From positions 31,484,559 through 31,548,558 of the forward strand of contig NC_079210.1 in assembly GCF_026745355.1 (NCBI RefSeq): a DNA stretch of 64,000 bases, read 5' to 3'. Made by a program: the position numbers and the translations under genes. The notes below the pieces were generated by a model. The model saw only the letters and a list, made by a program, of their open reading frames with translations, ran no database searches and was not told where the DNA came from. Every line of letters begins with the position of its first letter. Position 1 is the first letter of the stretch. Positions 1 to 11,384 of this stretch are shown piece by piece. Origin of the DNA: Beta vulgaris subsp. vulgaris (Eukaryota; Streptophyta; Magnoliopsida; Caryophyllales; Amaranthaceae).

Positions 1-290
1 GAAGGGCCAAGGGGTGATAGTAGGGTGTAGCCGTTCTGCAGGTTTGTGTGACATGGCGGCATGCCGCTGGCAGGCGTCGCACTTCTTAACGTACTCGACG
101 GCGTCCGGCGCAACGTCGGCCAATAATATCCCATGCGTAAGGTCCTGTTTGACAGGCTGCGTCCTCCCGAATGATTGCCGCAACATCCGTCGTGCATCTC
201 TTGTAACACTTGCCGGCATTCGTCGCCGTCGAGACATCTTAGGTATGGTCCTGCAATGGACTTCCGAAAAATATACCGTCAAGTAAAACA
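1..290 (-). pseudogene. integrase zinc-binding (HHCC) head, partial
   Basis: The minus-strand translation of this stretch contains HGILLADV followed by VKKCDACQRHA, which fits the H-H-C-C zinc-binding head of Ty3/gypsy integrase, and then the first residues leading into the catalytic core. The DDE core is outside the window. It directly follows the second RNase H of the same decayed polyprotein. Confidence 0.8.
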
Positions 291-403
291 TACATAGAAG
301 CCCTGAATCGTACCTTTCTGGCTTGCAGCTTGTCTTCGGGGAGGGTGCCATCCTTAAGATATTGGATAAGCGGGGTCTGCCAGCTTGTTGACGCAGTAGC
401 AGA

Positions 404-960
404 TTAAACGTCAATGTCGTTAACGTCCGTCGCGACGTCGTTGGCTTTATCAGCTGTGGTTGCTTTGTGGACCGCTGGTGCTGACAGGTGTACTATAGGT
501 ATGCTTTTGAACCCTGACTTTCTCATGGCTGACCCAATGTTTGCCAATGCATCTGCTTGTGTGTTTTGGTCCCTGGGAATCTGAAAGATGTCAAATTTGT
601 CAAACAATTTTACCTTTGCTGGACGGCGTCCAAGTATGCCGTCATTTTGGAATCTTTGGCGGCAAATTCCCCTTTTATTTGGCTGACGATGAGCAATGAA
701 TCACTATATGCTTCAACTTCGGTAGCTTTTAAGTCTTTAGCCAGTGTTAATCCTGCTAACAATGCCTCGTACTCTGCCTCGTTGTTGGTAGCCTTAAAGT
801 CGCAACTGACAGCTCGGGCTATGATGTCCCCTTGTGGCGACTTTAGCAATACGCCTAAACCGGCGCCTCGAAAGTTGGAAGATCCATCTACATGCAAGAT
901 CCATTTACTGTTAGTCGTATTAACCTCAAGCATACTTACCTCTGTTTGGGCTATTGCTTC
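404..960 (-). pseudogene. second (archaeal-type) RNase H of Tat element
   Basis: The frame at 610-933 reads WILHVDGSSNFRGAGLGVLL, then NNEAEYEALLAGL and EAYSDSLLIVSQIKGEF. These carry the RNase HI residues D (in VDGSS), E (in NEAEYEAL) and D (in YSDSLL). The separate frame at 404-607 continues with IPRDQNTQADALANIGS, which holds the last acidic residue (ADALA). The two parts are separated by a frameshift near 607. This additional domain, distinct from the RNase H fused to RT, defines the Tat lineage. Confidence 0.85.
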
Positions 961-1039
961 TAGTGTAGGGCTAAAGTCGCCACAAAATCCGCTAATGCTT
1001 GCGACTTTATTGCTGTCCGAGGTTGATAAGTGATGTCGT

Positions 1040-2443
1040 AGCTGCTCAGGTTATTGCCCACTTGCTCATTCTGCCCGTTAGTTCTGGGTGTCTTAGAATA
1101 GACTTGACGGGATAGTTAGTTTTGACATAGATAGAATGTGCTTCAAAATAATGTTTTAATTTTTTAGACGCCGTTACGATTGCCAAGACAAGTTTTTCAA
1201 GAGAAGAATACCTGGTTTCGGCGTCGACCAAGGACTTACTTACATAGTACACTGGCAATTGCCCGTCTTGTCCTCTCTGGCTAGGACGGCACTCACCGAT
1301 GATTCGCTGACGGCGACATACAGCTGTAATGGCTCGTCGGCACTGGCTTTGACAGCAATGGTGGCGTCATGAGGTATTGCTTGAGTCTTGGAGGGCCTGC
1401 TCGTGTTCTGGCGTCCAATTAAATCCTTTGTTTTTCTTTAGGACGTCGTAGAACAGTCGACATTTGTCGGAGGACTTAGAGATGAAACGATTCAACGCAG
1501 CGACACGTCCCGTTAATTTCTGCACTTCCTTTATGTTTCGCGGCGATTGAATGTTGAGGATAGCCTTGATTTGATCTGGGCTAGCCTCTATGCGCCGTTT
1601 CGTGACAATGTACCCTAAAAATTTACCTGCAGACACTCCAAAAGAACACTTAGTGGGTTAAGTTTCATGCCATACCTTCGAATGACGTCGAATGATTGTT
1701 GTAAATGTGACACATGGTCGTGGGAATTTTTAGATTTGACCAACATGTCATCTATGTACACCTCCATGGTGTCCCCTAGCTGGTCTTTGAACATGGCGTT
1801 GACCAGCCGTTGATAGGTTGCGCCAGCGTTCTTCAGCCCGAAGGCATGACCTTGTAGCAATAAATGCCGCGATCGGTGACGAATGACGTCTTCTCTTGAT
1901 CTTCAGGATGCATGAGTATTTGATTGTACCCTGAGAAGGCGTCCATGAATGACAGCAACTCATGTCCGGCTGTGGCGTCTACCAGAGCGTCAATGTGCGG
2001 CAGGGGGAATGAGTCTTTGGGACATGCCTTGTTGAGGTCAGTGAAGTCTATGCAGACCCTCCACTTCCCGTTTTTCTTACCTACAACAACGACGTTAGCT
2101 AACCAATCAGGATATTTTACTTCCCTTACCTTACCGGTGTCAATCAGCTTTTGTACTTCGTCGTTGATAATTTGTTTCGCTCTGGGGCGAACTTGCGTCT
2201 CTTCTGTTTGATTGGTTTGTGGTTTGGATCAACGTTGAGTTTGTGTGTGATCACGTCGGGATCTATCCCTGTAACGTCCTCATGGGACCATGCAAAACAG
2301 TCAGCGTTAGTTTTTAGAAAATCGATTACCTGTTGACGGACGTCGGAGGATAAGGCGGCCCCTATTTTGACTGTTTGATCCGGCTTGCTGGGGTCCAAGA
2401 CGACCTCATCTACTTGCTGCTCGTCGAAGTCTTGTTCCCCCAA
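1040..2443 (-). pseudogene. reverse transcriptase and RNase H, broken
   Basis: Pieces of one pol gene are spread over several frames. The fragment at 2144-2443 is the N-terminal RT lead. The fragment at 1615-1860 has FGLKNAGATYQRLVN and the catalytic VYIDDMLVKS box, intact here. The fragment at 1367-1636 has the FLGYIVTKRRIEA thumb motif and KEVQKLTGRVAALNRFI. The fragment at 1046-1258 has PVYYVSKSLVDAETRY, the start of the RT-linked RNase H. Frames change near 1240-1370, 1630 and 1860. The RT active-site dyad is conserved although the gene cannot be translated through. Confidence 0.9.
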
Positions 2444-2454
2444 CGTCCCTATCT

Positions 2455-2960
2455 GTAATTGCTATGCTTCCGATTTTCTTGGCTTCAAGGACGTCTTGTA
2501 GCATTCCTTCGCGATCCGTCTGTCTCCTTTGATTTCCTGCACTCCCCACTTGGTAGGGAACTTTAAGGATTGATGAAAGGACGAGGGGACAGCCTTCATG
2601 CTATGGATCCATGGCCTGCCTAAAATCACATTATAAGAAGAAGGGCAGTCAATGACATAAAATTTAGTTGGCATGTTAACTCCCTTGGCGAAGGTGGGCA
2701 GGGTCACTTCTCCCATGGTGTGCTTGGATTCTCCGCTGAATCCGACAAGGACGGTAGATTTGCGGATAACGTCACGTTCATCGATCCCCATGTCTCTAAA
2801 GCGCCTCTCATCAGGATGTTTGCTGAACTGCCATTGTCCACTAACACACGTTTTAGCAAGCAATTACTGACAGTTAGAGATATTACCAGCCGTCATGGTG
2901 TATGTCCCTGTCGTCACCGAGATCGGCGTCATCGAAGGTGATTGGCATGGCTTCCAGCTC
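2455..2960 (-). pseudogene. retroviral-type aspartic protease, frameshifted
   Basis: The main frame (2462-2863) reads GFSGESKHTMGEVTLP and then CPSSYNVILGRPWIH, the C-terminal half of the retrotransposon protease with its ILGR motif. The active-site segment VDNGSSANIL lies just upstream (about 2830-2860) in another frame, so a frameshift separates the active site from the C-terminal half. The tail KGDRRIAKECY leads into RT. Confidence 0.8.
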
Positions 2961-3065
2961 GATGTCACGGGGTGACGGATTCTTTGGGACGGCGTCTTGA
3001 TTCAGACCGTCCGTGCATGCCGCTTAGCTGCAGAATATGTTAGTCCACAGATATCTGAACCACCA

Positions 3066-4510
3066 CTAATGACATTGATTACCTTGACGTGCGGTGGGAG
3101 ATGACGGCGGTTGACGTCGGTCGTCATCTTTCGACACCGTCTGCTTACCTTTCTCCGTCAGCAAGTCTTTTAGGTATCCTTGCTTCAGCAGGTGGGATAC
3201 TTCTCGCCTTAGAGCGACGCATTCGTCAGTGTGATGCCCATGGTCTCCATGGAATTCGCACCATTTGGATTTGTCGCGATGGGCCGTCGACTTTTCGTTC
3301 CTGAAAGGCCATTTAACAGCAGAACCTAAAGAATGTAAAGTGTTGATAATACCTCCCATAGTGACGTTGAAACCGTATTCGCTTAGCCTGGGAGGGAGAC
3401 CGGGATCATTCTTCCAATCATTGACTGGCCCTCATGACGGACGCTATGGACCTGCTGCGGGCGCTCATAAGGCTTTTGACGCCAAGAGCTTGCTTGTTGG
3501 ACGTTGCCTTCCGGCTGTCAGCATGGGCATAAGCCTTTCTGGATTGCACGTCTTCTTCCAGTCTGATCTGGGCTAATGCCTTGGCTTGAGCATCCTCGAA
3601 CGTCGGACATGGATATTTGGTCAGCTCCTTGTAGAGGTCCGATTCCTCATCCAGACCACGTCTGAACGCCTCGATGGCCGTCCTAGCATCGCAATTCGGG
3701 ATAGACACTTTTTCCCTGTTAAACCTGTTCACAAATTCTTTAAGAGACTCGTCAGATTTTTGCACAATCCTATGTAAGTCGCTAGCTTGTTTTTCCATTT
3801 TGCGACTACTAGCAAATTGCATATTAAAAGCATTAACCAATTGAGCAAAGAAGAGATGGTCCCGTTATTAAGATTAATGAACCACTGCAAAGCTGGCCCA
3901 GTCAGCGTAGAGCCAAATCCCTTGCACATGCATGCTTCCCGCATATTCTTTCGGGATTGAGATGGTAATCATTCTTTGCTTGTACTGAGCGACATGGTCG
4001 TTGGGATCTGTGGTGCCGTCGTACAGTTTCATGGACGGGACGGAGAACCTCTTGGGCACCTCGATCAATGCTATGGGATCTGCAAAAGGAGAATCAGCAT
4101 AACTGTTAGGAGTAGCTTTTTCCATAGGCCTGGGACACCAGGGATACGGGCGATCATGTCTTCTAATTGCTGGAGACGCTGCTGGATGGATCATCAAGAC
4201 GGCCTTGGGCGAACTCTTTCGAAGGGTCAGCACCGTCATTCTCGCCGTCGCGGCATCTTCTTTTCTGAATCATCAGCATCTCCGAGATCACACGATTTCT
4301 GGGGTCTCGAACCCTTCGTCGTCCAGATTTTGCATCCTGAGACGCCACGGACATTGCGAGGCTTGGGCCCCTTGGACGTCTTCTTGGCGGATTTCAAGCT
4401 CTGGATCTCCATGCATGATGCGACTAGCTTTCCTTTAACGTCGCCATCTCCGCCTTGACGCGGTTGAGTTCGTCAATGACTTCCTGGGTGGTGACCCATT
4501 GTTCTGCCAT
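3066..4510 (-). pseudogene. gag, broken
   Basis: The most likely start is the Met at 4510 (MAEQWVTTQEVIDELNRV), 75 bases inside the PBS. The retrotransposon gag domain lies at about 3418-3960 (AFRRGLDEESDLYKELTKYP, IRLEEDVQSRKAYA). A zinc knuckle with the CX2HX3GHXTDEC arrangement (WCEFHGDHGHHTDECVAL) is at about 3220-3275. Frames change near 3840-3940, 4165-4240 and 4430, so the gene is not translatable as a whole. Confidence 0.85.
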
Positions 4511-4584
4511 AGCAAACACGAAAAGATGGAAGAGTATGGAAAAGTAAAACAAAAAGATGCGATTGTATGAAGATCTTGCTGTGG

Positions 4585-4601
4585 CCCCACGGTGGGCGCC
4601 A
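4585..4601 (-). other. primer binding site
   Basis: The minus strand reads TGGCGCCCACCGTGGGG three bases inside the LTR end. The TGGCGCC start matches the PBS commonly seen in Tat and Athila elements; I have not matched it to a specific tRNA. Confidence 0.8.
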
Positions 4602-4604
4602 AAT

Positions 4605-5185
4605 TGTTTATGCCGATTTTGTACCAAGTACTAAAAAGGTTTAGGTGCCAACAACAAAATCATCATACTAATATTAAATGACATGACAAAGAAAAATGAA
4701 TTGCGTATAGAATAAAATGATGAAAGAGGCAAGAAATTGTTGACGCGGAAAACCCAAAAGGGGAAAAACCGCGGGTGATGCTCTTGATCACCAATCCACT
4801 AATATGACGTTCGAAGCAGGTGTTACAATAGTAGCTGATTACAATGATGATGATGGAACTCAAAATACGTAGAGAGAGAATAATAATAGGTGGGAGTTTT
4901 TTGGGAGAGAGATAGTGAAAGCAAAGTAAAAAGAACGTAAGTCAAAACTAGGTTACAAATTATGTATATATACTACTAAGAAAATATCTCCCTAGCTGCT
5001 TTAGAGTTGTTCCACAATTTAAGGGTTCCGTCGCCGCAATCCCGCACATATCTCAACTGCCCAGAATGACGCCAAGTAACGTCACTTGACTCAGTCTCCC
5101 CACTTCCTTCGCCAACTGCTGCATTAATTAGAAATTCGAAATGCTTAGAAAAGCCCGCCTGTTCCAGAAAATCGAGGGCCCAACA
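4605..5185 (-). repeat. 5' LTR of the first Tat element (581 bp)
   Basis: On the minus strand the LTR starts TGTTGGGCCC and ends GGCATAAACA, giving the canonical TG...CA ends, and is followed directly by the PBS. A TATA-like stretch on the minus strand lies at about 4957-4972. Only one LTR is in the window. Confidence 0.85.
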
Positions 5186-5890
5186 CTAATATTTTCTCAT
5201 TTTCTTCTAATTTAATCCCTAACTTTCAGACTTTATTAGACATTGCTATTAAAGCGGCTTTAATAGCAATGATAATTCAACTAATTTCATATAGATTTTG
5301 TTATTTTTTTTTTTTACTTATATGCGGCTAAAGATATGAGGAAGATTTGTATGAACTTGGATTACTTTCATTGCACTTAAAGAAATTAGAATGCTAGAAT
5401 CAAGTTACAGGACAATTAACGTGATTCGTTTGTTAATGAATTACTTGTTAAATGAACAAGCTGTTGATTTAGTAGCCTGTTATTGTACCCAGTTTCACGG
5501 TACATTGGTGATGTTAATGCCACATGGAATTGAAAATCGAAGCTTCACATTGGTCTTAACCTAACGCAGGTTTAATTGTGGGCAGAGGTGGTTTTGTGGC
5601 GTGGTGGAGACGAAGGACAATATGACAAAACCACAGAAACACCTTCGTGGACGTGCTTTTGAATCATGGAACCAATACTTACTTTGGCTTTTGTGGTTTT
5701 GCTCTATGATATGCTCCACAATCTATTTACTTTACAATAATAGTCAAATGGTGAATATGTAGTTGTATGAGCTTATTCGGTCTTATTTGCTGTAGTAAAT
5801 TTATGCCTTTAGATTAAGTGTGTGTATTAGGATCTATTGTTATTATACATTGCTTTTCTTTTTCGGTATGTAATATTCTTTGACTTGGCT
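5186..5890. other. intergenic, upstream of the DUF7795-like gene
   Basis: AT-rich sequence with no ORF of note and no transposon motif that I recognise. It probably contains the promoter and an untranslated first exon of the gene at 5918: the stretch just before that gene ends in a pyrimidine-rich tract and TTTCAG at 5890-5895, which looks like a 3' splice site. Confidence 0.5.
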
Positions 5891-5917
5891 TTCAGAAGGG
5901 AAGGAGAACAAAAATTA

Positions 5918-6535
5918 ATGCCGAATCTGAATGATGAAGTGAGGGAAATACTAGCAGAATTTATGGTGGGAGTTATAAAGTTGGAGGAATTGGTGGAAGT
6001 TGGTAGGCGGTTTCTTATTAGATTTCGGCAGGGACTTGAGTTTCTCTGCCAGCCCTCGATATATGAATCATCAGAGCTTGTAAAGAGCATCATCAAAGGG
6101 AATGAAACCAAGAGGATTCACTCGTACGTTGAAGCTGGTTGTATCAATGCTTCTGATAGCACGCAAAGGGTCATTCAGATGAATACAAGCTTGTGTGACC
6201 TTCAGGATTGTTTAGCCAAGGCCAAAGGCATTCTCAACAATCTTGAAAATCTTGTGGTTACGGCAGGGAATGCTTTATGTATGAACTCAGACGACAAGCT
6301 AGAGACAGAGTTCCAAGGTGCAGAAAAAGAAGCTCCTGAAAAGCTTGATGCAGCTCATTATGCTTCCTTTATGGCAGTCATCTATAGCATGGTAAAGCAA
6401 GATTATATGATGCAAGAAAGGATTGTTTCGTCATTGAATTTTAAATCATCGAGTGGTGAATTGGAGAGCTACTGTCTAATGTGGAACTTAAGGCCGTTTA
6501 TAAATGATGATGTTATACAACAAGCTTTGAAATAG
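5918..6535 (+). CDS. conserved plant protein, DUF7795-like
   Basis: A 205-residue protein with no signal peptide or membrane segment. It is mostly helical in character, with heptad-like stretches around residues 10-40 (ILAEFMVGVIKLEELVEVG) and 85-115 (LQDCLAKAKGILNNLENLV). The signature RFLIRFRQGLEFL...NETKRIHSYVEAGCIN resembles a land-plant family I recall as DUF7795, whose function is unknown. I chose the Met at 5918 because the longer frame from 5837 runs through a likely intron end: TTTCAG at 5890-5895 followed by a purine-rich exon start. The upstream 27 residues of the open frame are hydrophobic and unlike the family. It is convergent with lipase gene A, whose stop is 458 bases downstream. 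The frame is intact. Confidence 0.8.
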   Translation: MPNLNDEVREILAEFMVGVIKLEELVEVGRRFLIRFRQGLEFLCQPSIYESSELVKSIIKGNETKRIHSYVEAGCINASDSTQRVIQMNTSLCDLQDCLAKAKGILNNLENLVVTAGNALCMNSDDKLETEFQGAEKEAPEKLDAAHYASFMAVIYSMVKQDYMMQERIVSSLNFKSSSGELESYCLMWNLRPFINDDVIQQALK

Positions 6536-6993
6536 GTTAGATGATTTGGTTTTGATGTCCTGTCTTTACCTATGAGATTCACAATTGATGATTCAACACC
6601 TAATTATATATATGTATATATTCGGCTTCTTGAGTGATGCTTATCAGTCTCTGATCATTACTTTTTTCCTAGGATACCTGGATTATGTTGTTTTACTTTT
6701 AGAAAATCTCTTGACAACAACATGATATCTGGCGTAGCTTGTATGTACCAGTTCTTTTGCCTAGCCAATCTGTCATGAAAGATTAATCCAAGTATATAGA
6801 TACATAGGGAAATTGTTCCTTTATTGTTTATTTCTGGTAAGCATTAGTTATAATTTGGCAGTAATACAAAGCCAGACTTTTAACACACTGCCAAATAGAG
6901 TGTGTACTGACATGAAAATTACTTCTAAAGCAGACTAGAATCTTGTCTATTACGACCAAAGGAACAATAGAAAACAGTCACACTAACAAAGTG
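6536..6993. other. convergent 3' flanks
   Basis: AT-rich sequence between the stops of two convergent genes. It should hold both 3' untranslated regions. I see no other feature in it. Confidence 0.5.
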
Positions 6994-9900
6994 TTAACCA
7001 AATTCAGGAATAGGAGCTTCCTCAGGACAAGCCAGAACCCATTCGCCTTTCTCATTCAACACCATCCCTTTATTCTTTTCGACCCACCAAGATGGAGGAA
7101 TCAGGCATTCCTCCTTCAGATAGTCACATGATTTATTAACCAAAGCGATACTCCGCTGAATTATAAGTTCAAACTGTCTTTTGACCCCATGCCAACCATT
7201 TACTACATGTAACATAGCTTGCAAATTATGCCAATCGCCGGGATGTTTTGAATGCTTGAGGTAATGTGATTTTCTTGTATCAATATTTAGTTCAGTGCCT
7301 AAATGTACATAATGCATGAGCCTAGGTGGATAATGGGGGATCATATCGAGCGTGTTTCTAACATGGAGAACCTTAAGATTAGGGTATGAATCGAACCTCT
7401 CCTTGAAGTGCTTGTTACCCACTTTGGGGCAACCAAAAACGATGGCAGTTACGGGGATTTCTGTCGTAAGGTTCTCAACAATATCAAAAGCACTTAATGT
7501 TGATAATGTCGCTCCTAGGCTGTGGCCTGTGAATATGATACTCAAGTTCTCATCTCTGTACTTGTCAATCAGTTGCTTGATTTTATTTGAAAGTTGTGAT
7601 CTTGCGCTGAGTTTTGTAAAGGGGGATTTTGGGTCGTCGGATGTGTATATTGTGAGCCACCCTCTCATGACTTTGGGCAACTTGTGATGATGATCTTCAT
7701 TGTCACTATCGCCATTGTCGCTACCATCCTCTCCATTCTCATGGTGGTCTGATGGAGTAAGAAGTTGAACAAAATCATTACTTCCATCTCAAAATGTGGG
7801 TGCCATTTATGAACTTTTCAGTACAAAATTTAAAATTAAATAGGTTATATATGACTTGTAATGTACCTAGCTAAAAAATGTGCTAGCTAAAAATGAAGAT
7901 ATCCGGATATGACTTGTAATGTACCTAGGGTTTTCCCCAACCCCCCTAGCTACTGTAATACTCAATGAATTGAGGATTCTAACAAATTTTTTTATATTAT
8001 GAAGATGCTTTGTTAACAAAAAATAATATTTTTTCGCTTCGTAATGAACTGGGCAAGACCGTAAAGGTACTAGGGTACACCCGAATGCCCTACTACTAGG
8101 GTGCTTCAAGCCCATTTTAAGTCCAGACACCATGAAGCTAGGGGGTGTAGGAAAGGTGGGGGGGGGGGGGGGTTAGTTTCTTTCTACCTTAAGGGTGCCT
8201 TTAGTGAGACTTGACACTTGAACTCATGATATCAAAGTCATTACAGCAAACTCTAACCATTAGACAAAGGCTAGTTGAAATATCTTAGTTAGAGGTGGGC
8301 ATTGGTCAGGCCAGCATGCAGGCTGGCATGGCCGGGTACGTTTTAGGCCTGACCAGGTAAGTTCTAGGCCCGACCGAGTACGTTCTAGGCCTGGTCCGTT
8401 GTCCACTTTGTGGGTCTTGTGTCTGACACGACGAAGAAATTTTATTTCAGGCCCGGTTCGGCAGGAGCCCGCGTATATGGCACGCGGGTCGAACTCCCCT
8501 TTTCTTTGTTTTTTAGTCTAAAACTTCAAAACATCCATTAAAACAACATAAAACGGACCTATTTTTCGTTTTCACCATTGTAAGACTGACGACCATTTTT
8601 TCTGGTTCCACCTTGGTGGAAACAAGCTGGAGGAACCAAATTTTTTTTTCAGTCTTACCATGGTGGAATCGAAAAATTCAGTGGGTTCCATCATGATAGA
8701 ACGAAATTTTGTTTTGGTTTCGTGGTTAACAATAAAAAAATATATGGGGGGGGGGGGTTGGTTTGTGGCTAAGAGGATTGGCGCGGCAGCCGAAGGGGCG
8801 TATGGGGCTGCTGGGCGGATGGAGATGGGGATTGGGATGGGAATTGGGATGGAGCCGGGGTGTGGGTGTAGGCTATGGGTGGTCGTGGGTATGGAGGAAG
8901 CAGAAGTATAAAAGGGAGAAAGAGGAAAAAGATACCATACAAATACGAGTAGTAAATAGTGTGGATGTTTTTTTTCTTCATATTCAATTTTTTGCCAACC
9001 TTTATTGACCAATGAACATTGAAAAACTATTGTTGATTTACATGTCTTGAAAATCTCCTTGTGAGACATATTAACATATACTCTATGTATAAAACAGACC
9101 GTTTTTGACATTTTGTAGGTTCGGGGTGAAACAAAAGTTTAGGCCCTCTTATATATACTGGCGGAGCTAGAATTTCGCCACTATGTAGTACTTCCTCTAT
9201 TTTTTTTAGTTTACTCATTTATTTAGGTACAATTGCCGACTCAATAATTTGAACATTAATATCTCTAATTATCAATAAGCAAAAATTAAGAAAAGTTGAT
9301 ATTTTGAAAACAACATTGAGACAAATCTAAATGTAAAAGGTATATATGATTCAATTATTTGGAGAGAGAGTCGTGGCTCATGTTTAAAATATAGAATGAT
9401 TAGATGTATTTGAAAATAAAAGTGTAAAGAGTAACGTAGGAAAAATAAATAGGAAGTGTAAAAATAAAAAGTATTGCTGGAAAGAGGGAGTTGAAAAGAA
9501 AAATATAAATATGAAAAATGTAAAATAAAGTTGAATAGAATAAAGCAAACTGTTATTCCTTATTGATTTTGATCCCGCGTTTTTTACACTACCAAATGTA
9601 AAGCAAACCAGCAATCCAAAGTCAATTTTATTGAATATGGTTGTTGTTGCTTTGTTTTATTTAGGTTTTCTGGAAACTGGGGCCCTTTATTTTTCCGGGT
9701 CCTGGGAGATTTTCCCTCAAAACAACCCGAGGGCCGCGCCTGGTATAAAGCTGAAAATCTCTTAAACGTTCCAACAACCAAAACCAAAAACCAACATGAC
9801 ATACATATAACTGAAATCGATATGACATGTATACGAAATTATTTGGAGAATTTTGAACCCATGATATGAAGACAAAAGCTACCTATATCGTACTCGATTT

Positions 9901-10895
9901 GATCAATTTGTCCTATATTACTATTTACTATTATTCTAAATTGTAGAGTTTTTTGAAACTTTCTTTGTATTTTTTTCATCCCTATTTACTTCTGCTCGAA
10001 GTTAAGTAGAAAGCATTGACCATACATGTACACCTATATAACAAAAAAAAACATGTAGAGTCTAGCTAAACTTGCTTTAGTATATATTTCTCAATATTTC
10101 ATATTTTCAATTTTTTGTTTAAAAAAAAGCAGAGACAATGTATAATTTAGGAACAACCTAAGATGGACATGAAAACAAATATATGTGATTGAACACTCGT
10201 GTTTAACGTTGACCTTTTAACCAGAAATTGTATAGCAATTTTACTTGTTAATCTCTATTTGAAGTTTTTGTTGGATATCCCATAAAAAAAAAAAAAAAGA
10301 AAGAAGTATTGATGGAAAGAAAAGAAAAGAAGAGCATATTGTAACACGTACAAGTAATGCTGGTGTTGTTTTTCTTACCAAAAGCTCCTTCGCGTAAGAG
10401 AGGCTTAGCAGACTGAAGCTTTGCTCCAAGCACATCAATCCACTCGTAACTCCTAGTTGTTCCTCTCCACGCCACATAAATCTCTCTTCTCCCCATCTCC
10501 CTACTCACCGTGTCATTCGAAACTGCAATGTAACCCATCCAATTAGACTCCCTATCCCACCTCTCTCGTGACAATGACTTGAGCAGGAAAGCCTCCGGAA
10601 CACTAACTCGTGCCGTGGCGTAGAGGAAGCTCACAACGTCATATTTGTCCCGGCCGCCGGGGAATGTTGTCTTGCGAAGAAGGCTTGACTTGCCGTAGCG
10701 GCTGCAGCCACAGTAGGCCGAGTTAGGGTCGTTGATGAAGGTATCGTAGGTTACTTGGCAGAAGTCACCACATCGGATGATCAGATGACGGAGTTCGTCG
10801 TTGAGTGGGTCTAGAAGACCTTCCCAGTTGTGGGACCCTAGGAGGTTTTTCCATGTGGGACCCTCTTCTGAGAATCCTAACTCTTGTTCGGCCAT
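6994..10895 (-). CDS. phospholipase A1-IIdelta-like lipase (gene A)
   Basis: Two exons, 10895-10379 and 7748-6994, joined in phase 1 across a GT-AG intron of 2630 bp, give an intact 423-residue protein. It belongs to the plant class II PLA1 (DAD1-like, lipase_3 fold) family, which hydrolyses the sn-1 acyl chain of phospho- or galactolipids. No transit or signal peptide is visible, so it is probably cytosolic as in other class II members. Exon 1 encodes the conserved N-terminal part (RCGDFCQVTYDTFIND, ESNWMGYIAVSND, REIYVAWRGTTR). Exon 2 starts with an acidic linker (D, E, N, H-rich, residues 173-195), then has GHSLGAT with nucleophile Ser249, the probable acid Asp307 (NTLDMIP) and His346 (DWHNLQAMLH). 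The C-terminus (PPSWWVEKNKGMVLN) is typical of the IIdelta type. The intron has accumulated small transposons. Confidence 0.93.
8150..8290 (-). repeat. tRNA-derived SINE-like fragment
   Basis: On the minus strand the sequence begins CTTTGTCTAATGGTTAGAG, an A-box-like stretch, and about 35 bases later has GAGTTCAAGTGTC, which resembles a pol III B box. It lies in the intron of gene A and ends beside a run of 14 G at 8159-8172. No clear target duplication is visible. Confidence 0.4.
8290..8480. repeat. GC-rich repeat, possible hAT-type remnant
   Basis: The sequence starts AGAGGTGGGCATTGG, like the ends of plant hAT elements. It contains three diverged copies of a unit around GTACGTTYTAGGCCTGACC. 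The other terminus was not found. Confidence 0.3.
8571..8669. repeat. short foldback repeat in gene A intron
   Basis: The segment at 8571-8589 (TTCACCATTGTAAGACTGA) is the near-perfect reverse complement of 8650-8669, with an internal partly palindromic loop. It is a small foldback element. Confidence 0.5.
9191..9490. repeat. possible degenerate Stowaway MITE
   Basis: The left end, TA followed by CTTCCTCTATTTTTTTTAG, and the right end GGAAAGAGGGAG resemble Stowaway termini, but the inner terminal repeat is weak and a right-hand TA is missing. Confidence 0.3.
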
Positions 10896-11380
10896 CGGAA
10901 GAGGGGCTTGTGCAGGTGGATGATTTGACTCAGGAAAGTTCGGAGAGAAGGTGGTGAGGGTGTTATTTGTTACAAGTTACAACCTTGTTTCAAAGTTTGT
11001 GGATAAACATCTCATACAAATTATTATTATTATGAATAACTAAATCAACAAACACAAGTTTAATACTACCACTTAGTGTCATCTATTATGTAATTGGTCA
11101 AACTCTCTCCCTTATAATGATTGATTTAATTTTTAAGTGTACCACTTGTTTCCTATGGTGAAGGATAATTCTGTAATACATGTCCAAGTCATCTAAGTAG
11201 TTGTTTACTAGTCTATAATATCGTATTGAACTCTCTCTGTTGGATATTTCGAGTTATACATAATGCCTACAGGCTACATGTCTGCTACGTTTATATTTCT
11301 CATTGCATATAATCTCAAAAATGAAAAAAAAAACTCAAATAGAGTCGGTGCACATTAACTTAGTGCACACCAGTTGATAA
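10896..11380. other. upstream region of lipase gene A
   Basis: AT-rich sequence that should hold the promoter of gene A, transcribed leftward. I see no convincing TATA box and no other feature. Confidence 0.45.
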
Positions 11381-11384
11381 TCGA

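Larger units (their letters stand above)
1..5185 (-). mobile_element. Ty3/gypsy (Tat-type) LTR retrotransposon, 5' part, decayed
   Basis: Reading on the minus strand from 5185 down to the window start, the order is 5' LTR, PBS, gag, aspartic protease, reverse transcriptase, RNase H, a second archaeal-type RNase H and the zinc-binding head of integrase. The second RNase H between the normal RNase H and integrase is the mark of the Tat clade of plant Ty3/gypsy elements. The reading frame is broken by many stops and frameshifts, so it is a non-functional copy. The rest of integrase and the 3' LTR lie left of the window, so the target duplication cannot be checked; the five bases after the LTR are CTAAT. 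Confidence 0.93.

Noticed and set aside
14..286. 90-codon plus-strand frame at the left edge
   Set aside because: Antisense of the integrase zinc-binding head, which explains the open frame.
8572..9111. 179-codon minus-strand frame in the gene A intron
   Set aside because: Made of repeat sequence with proline-rich low complexity (PIPIPIPIS); lies within an intron between two clear exons.
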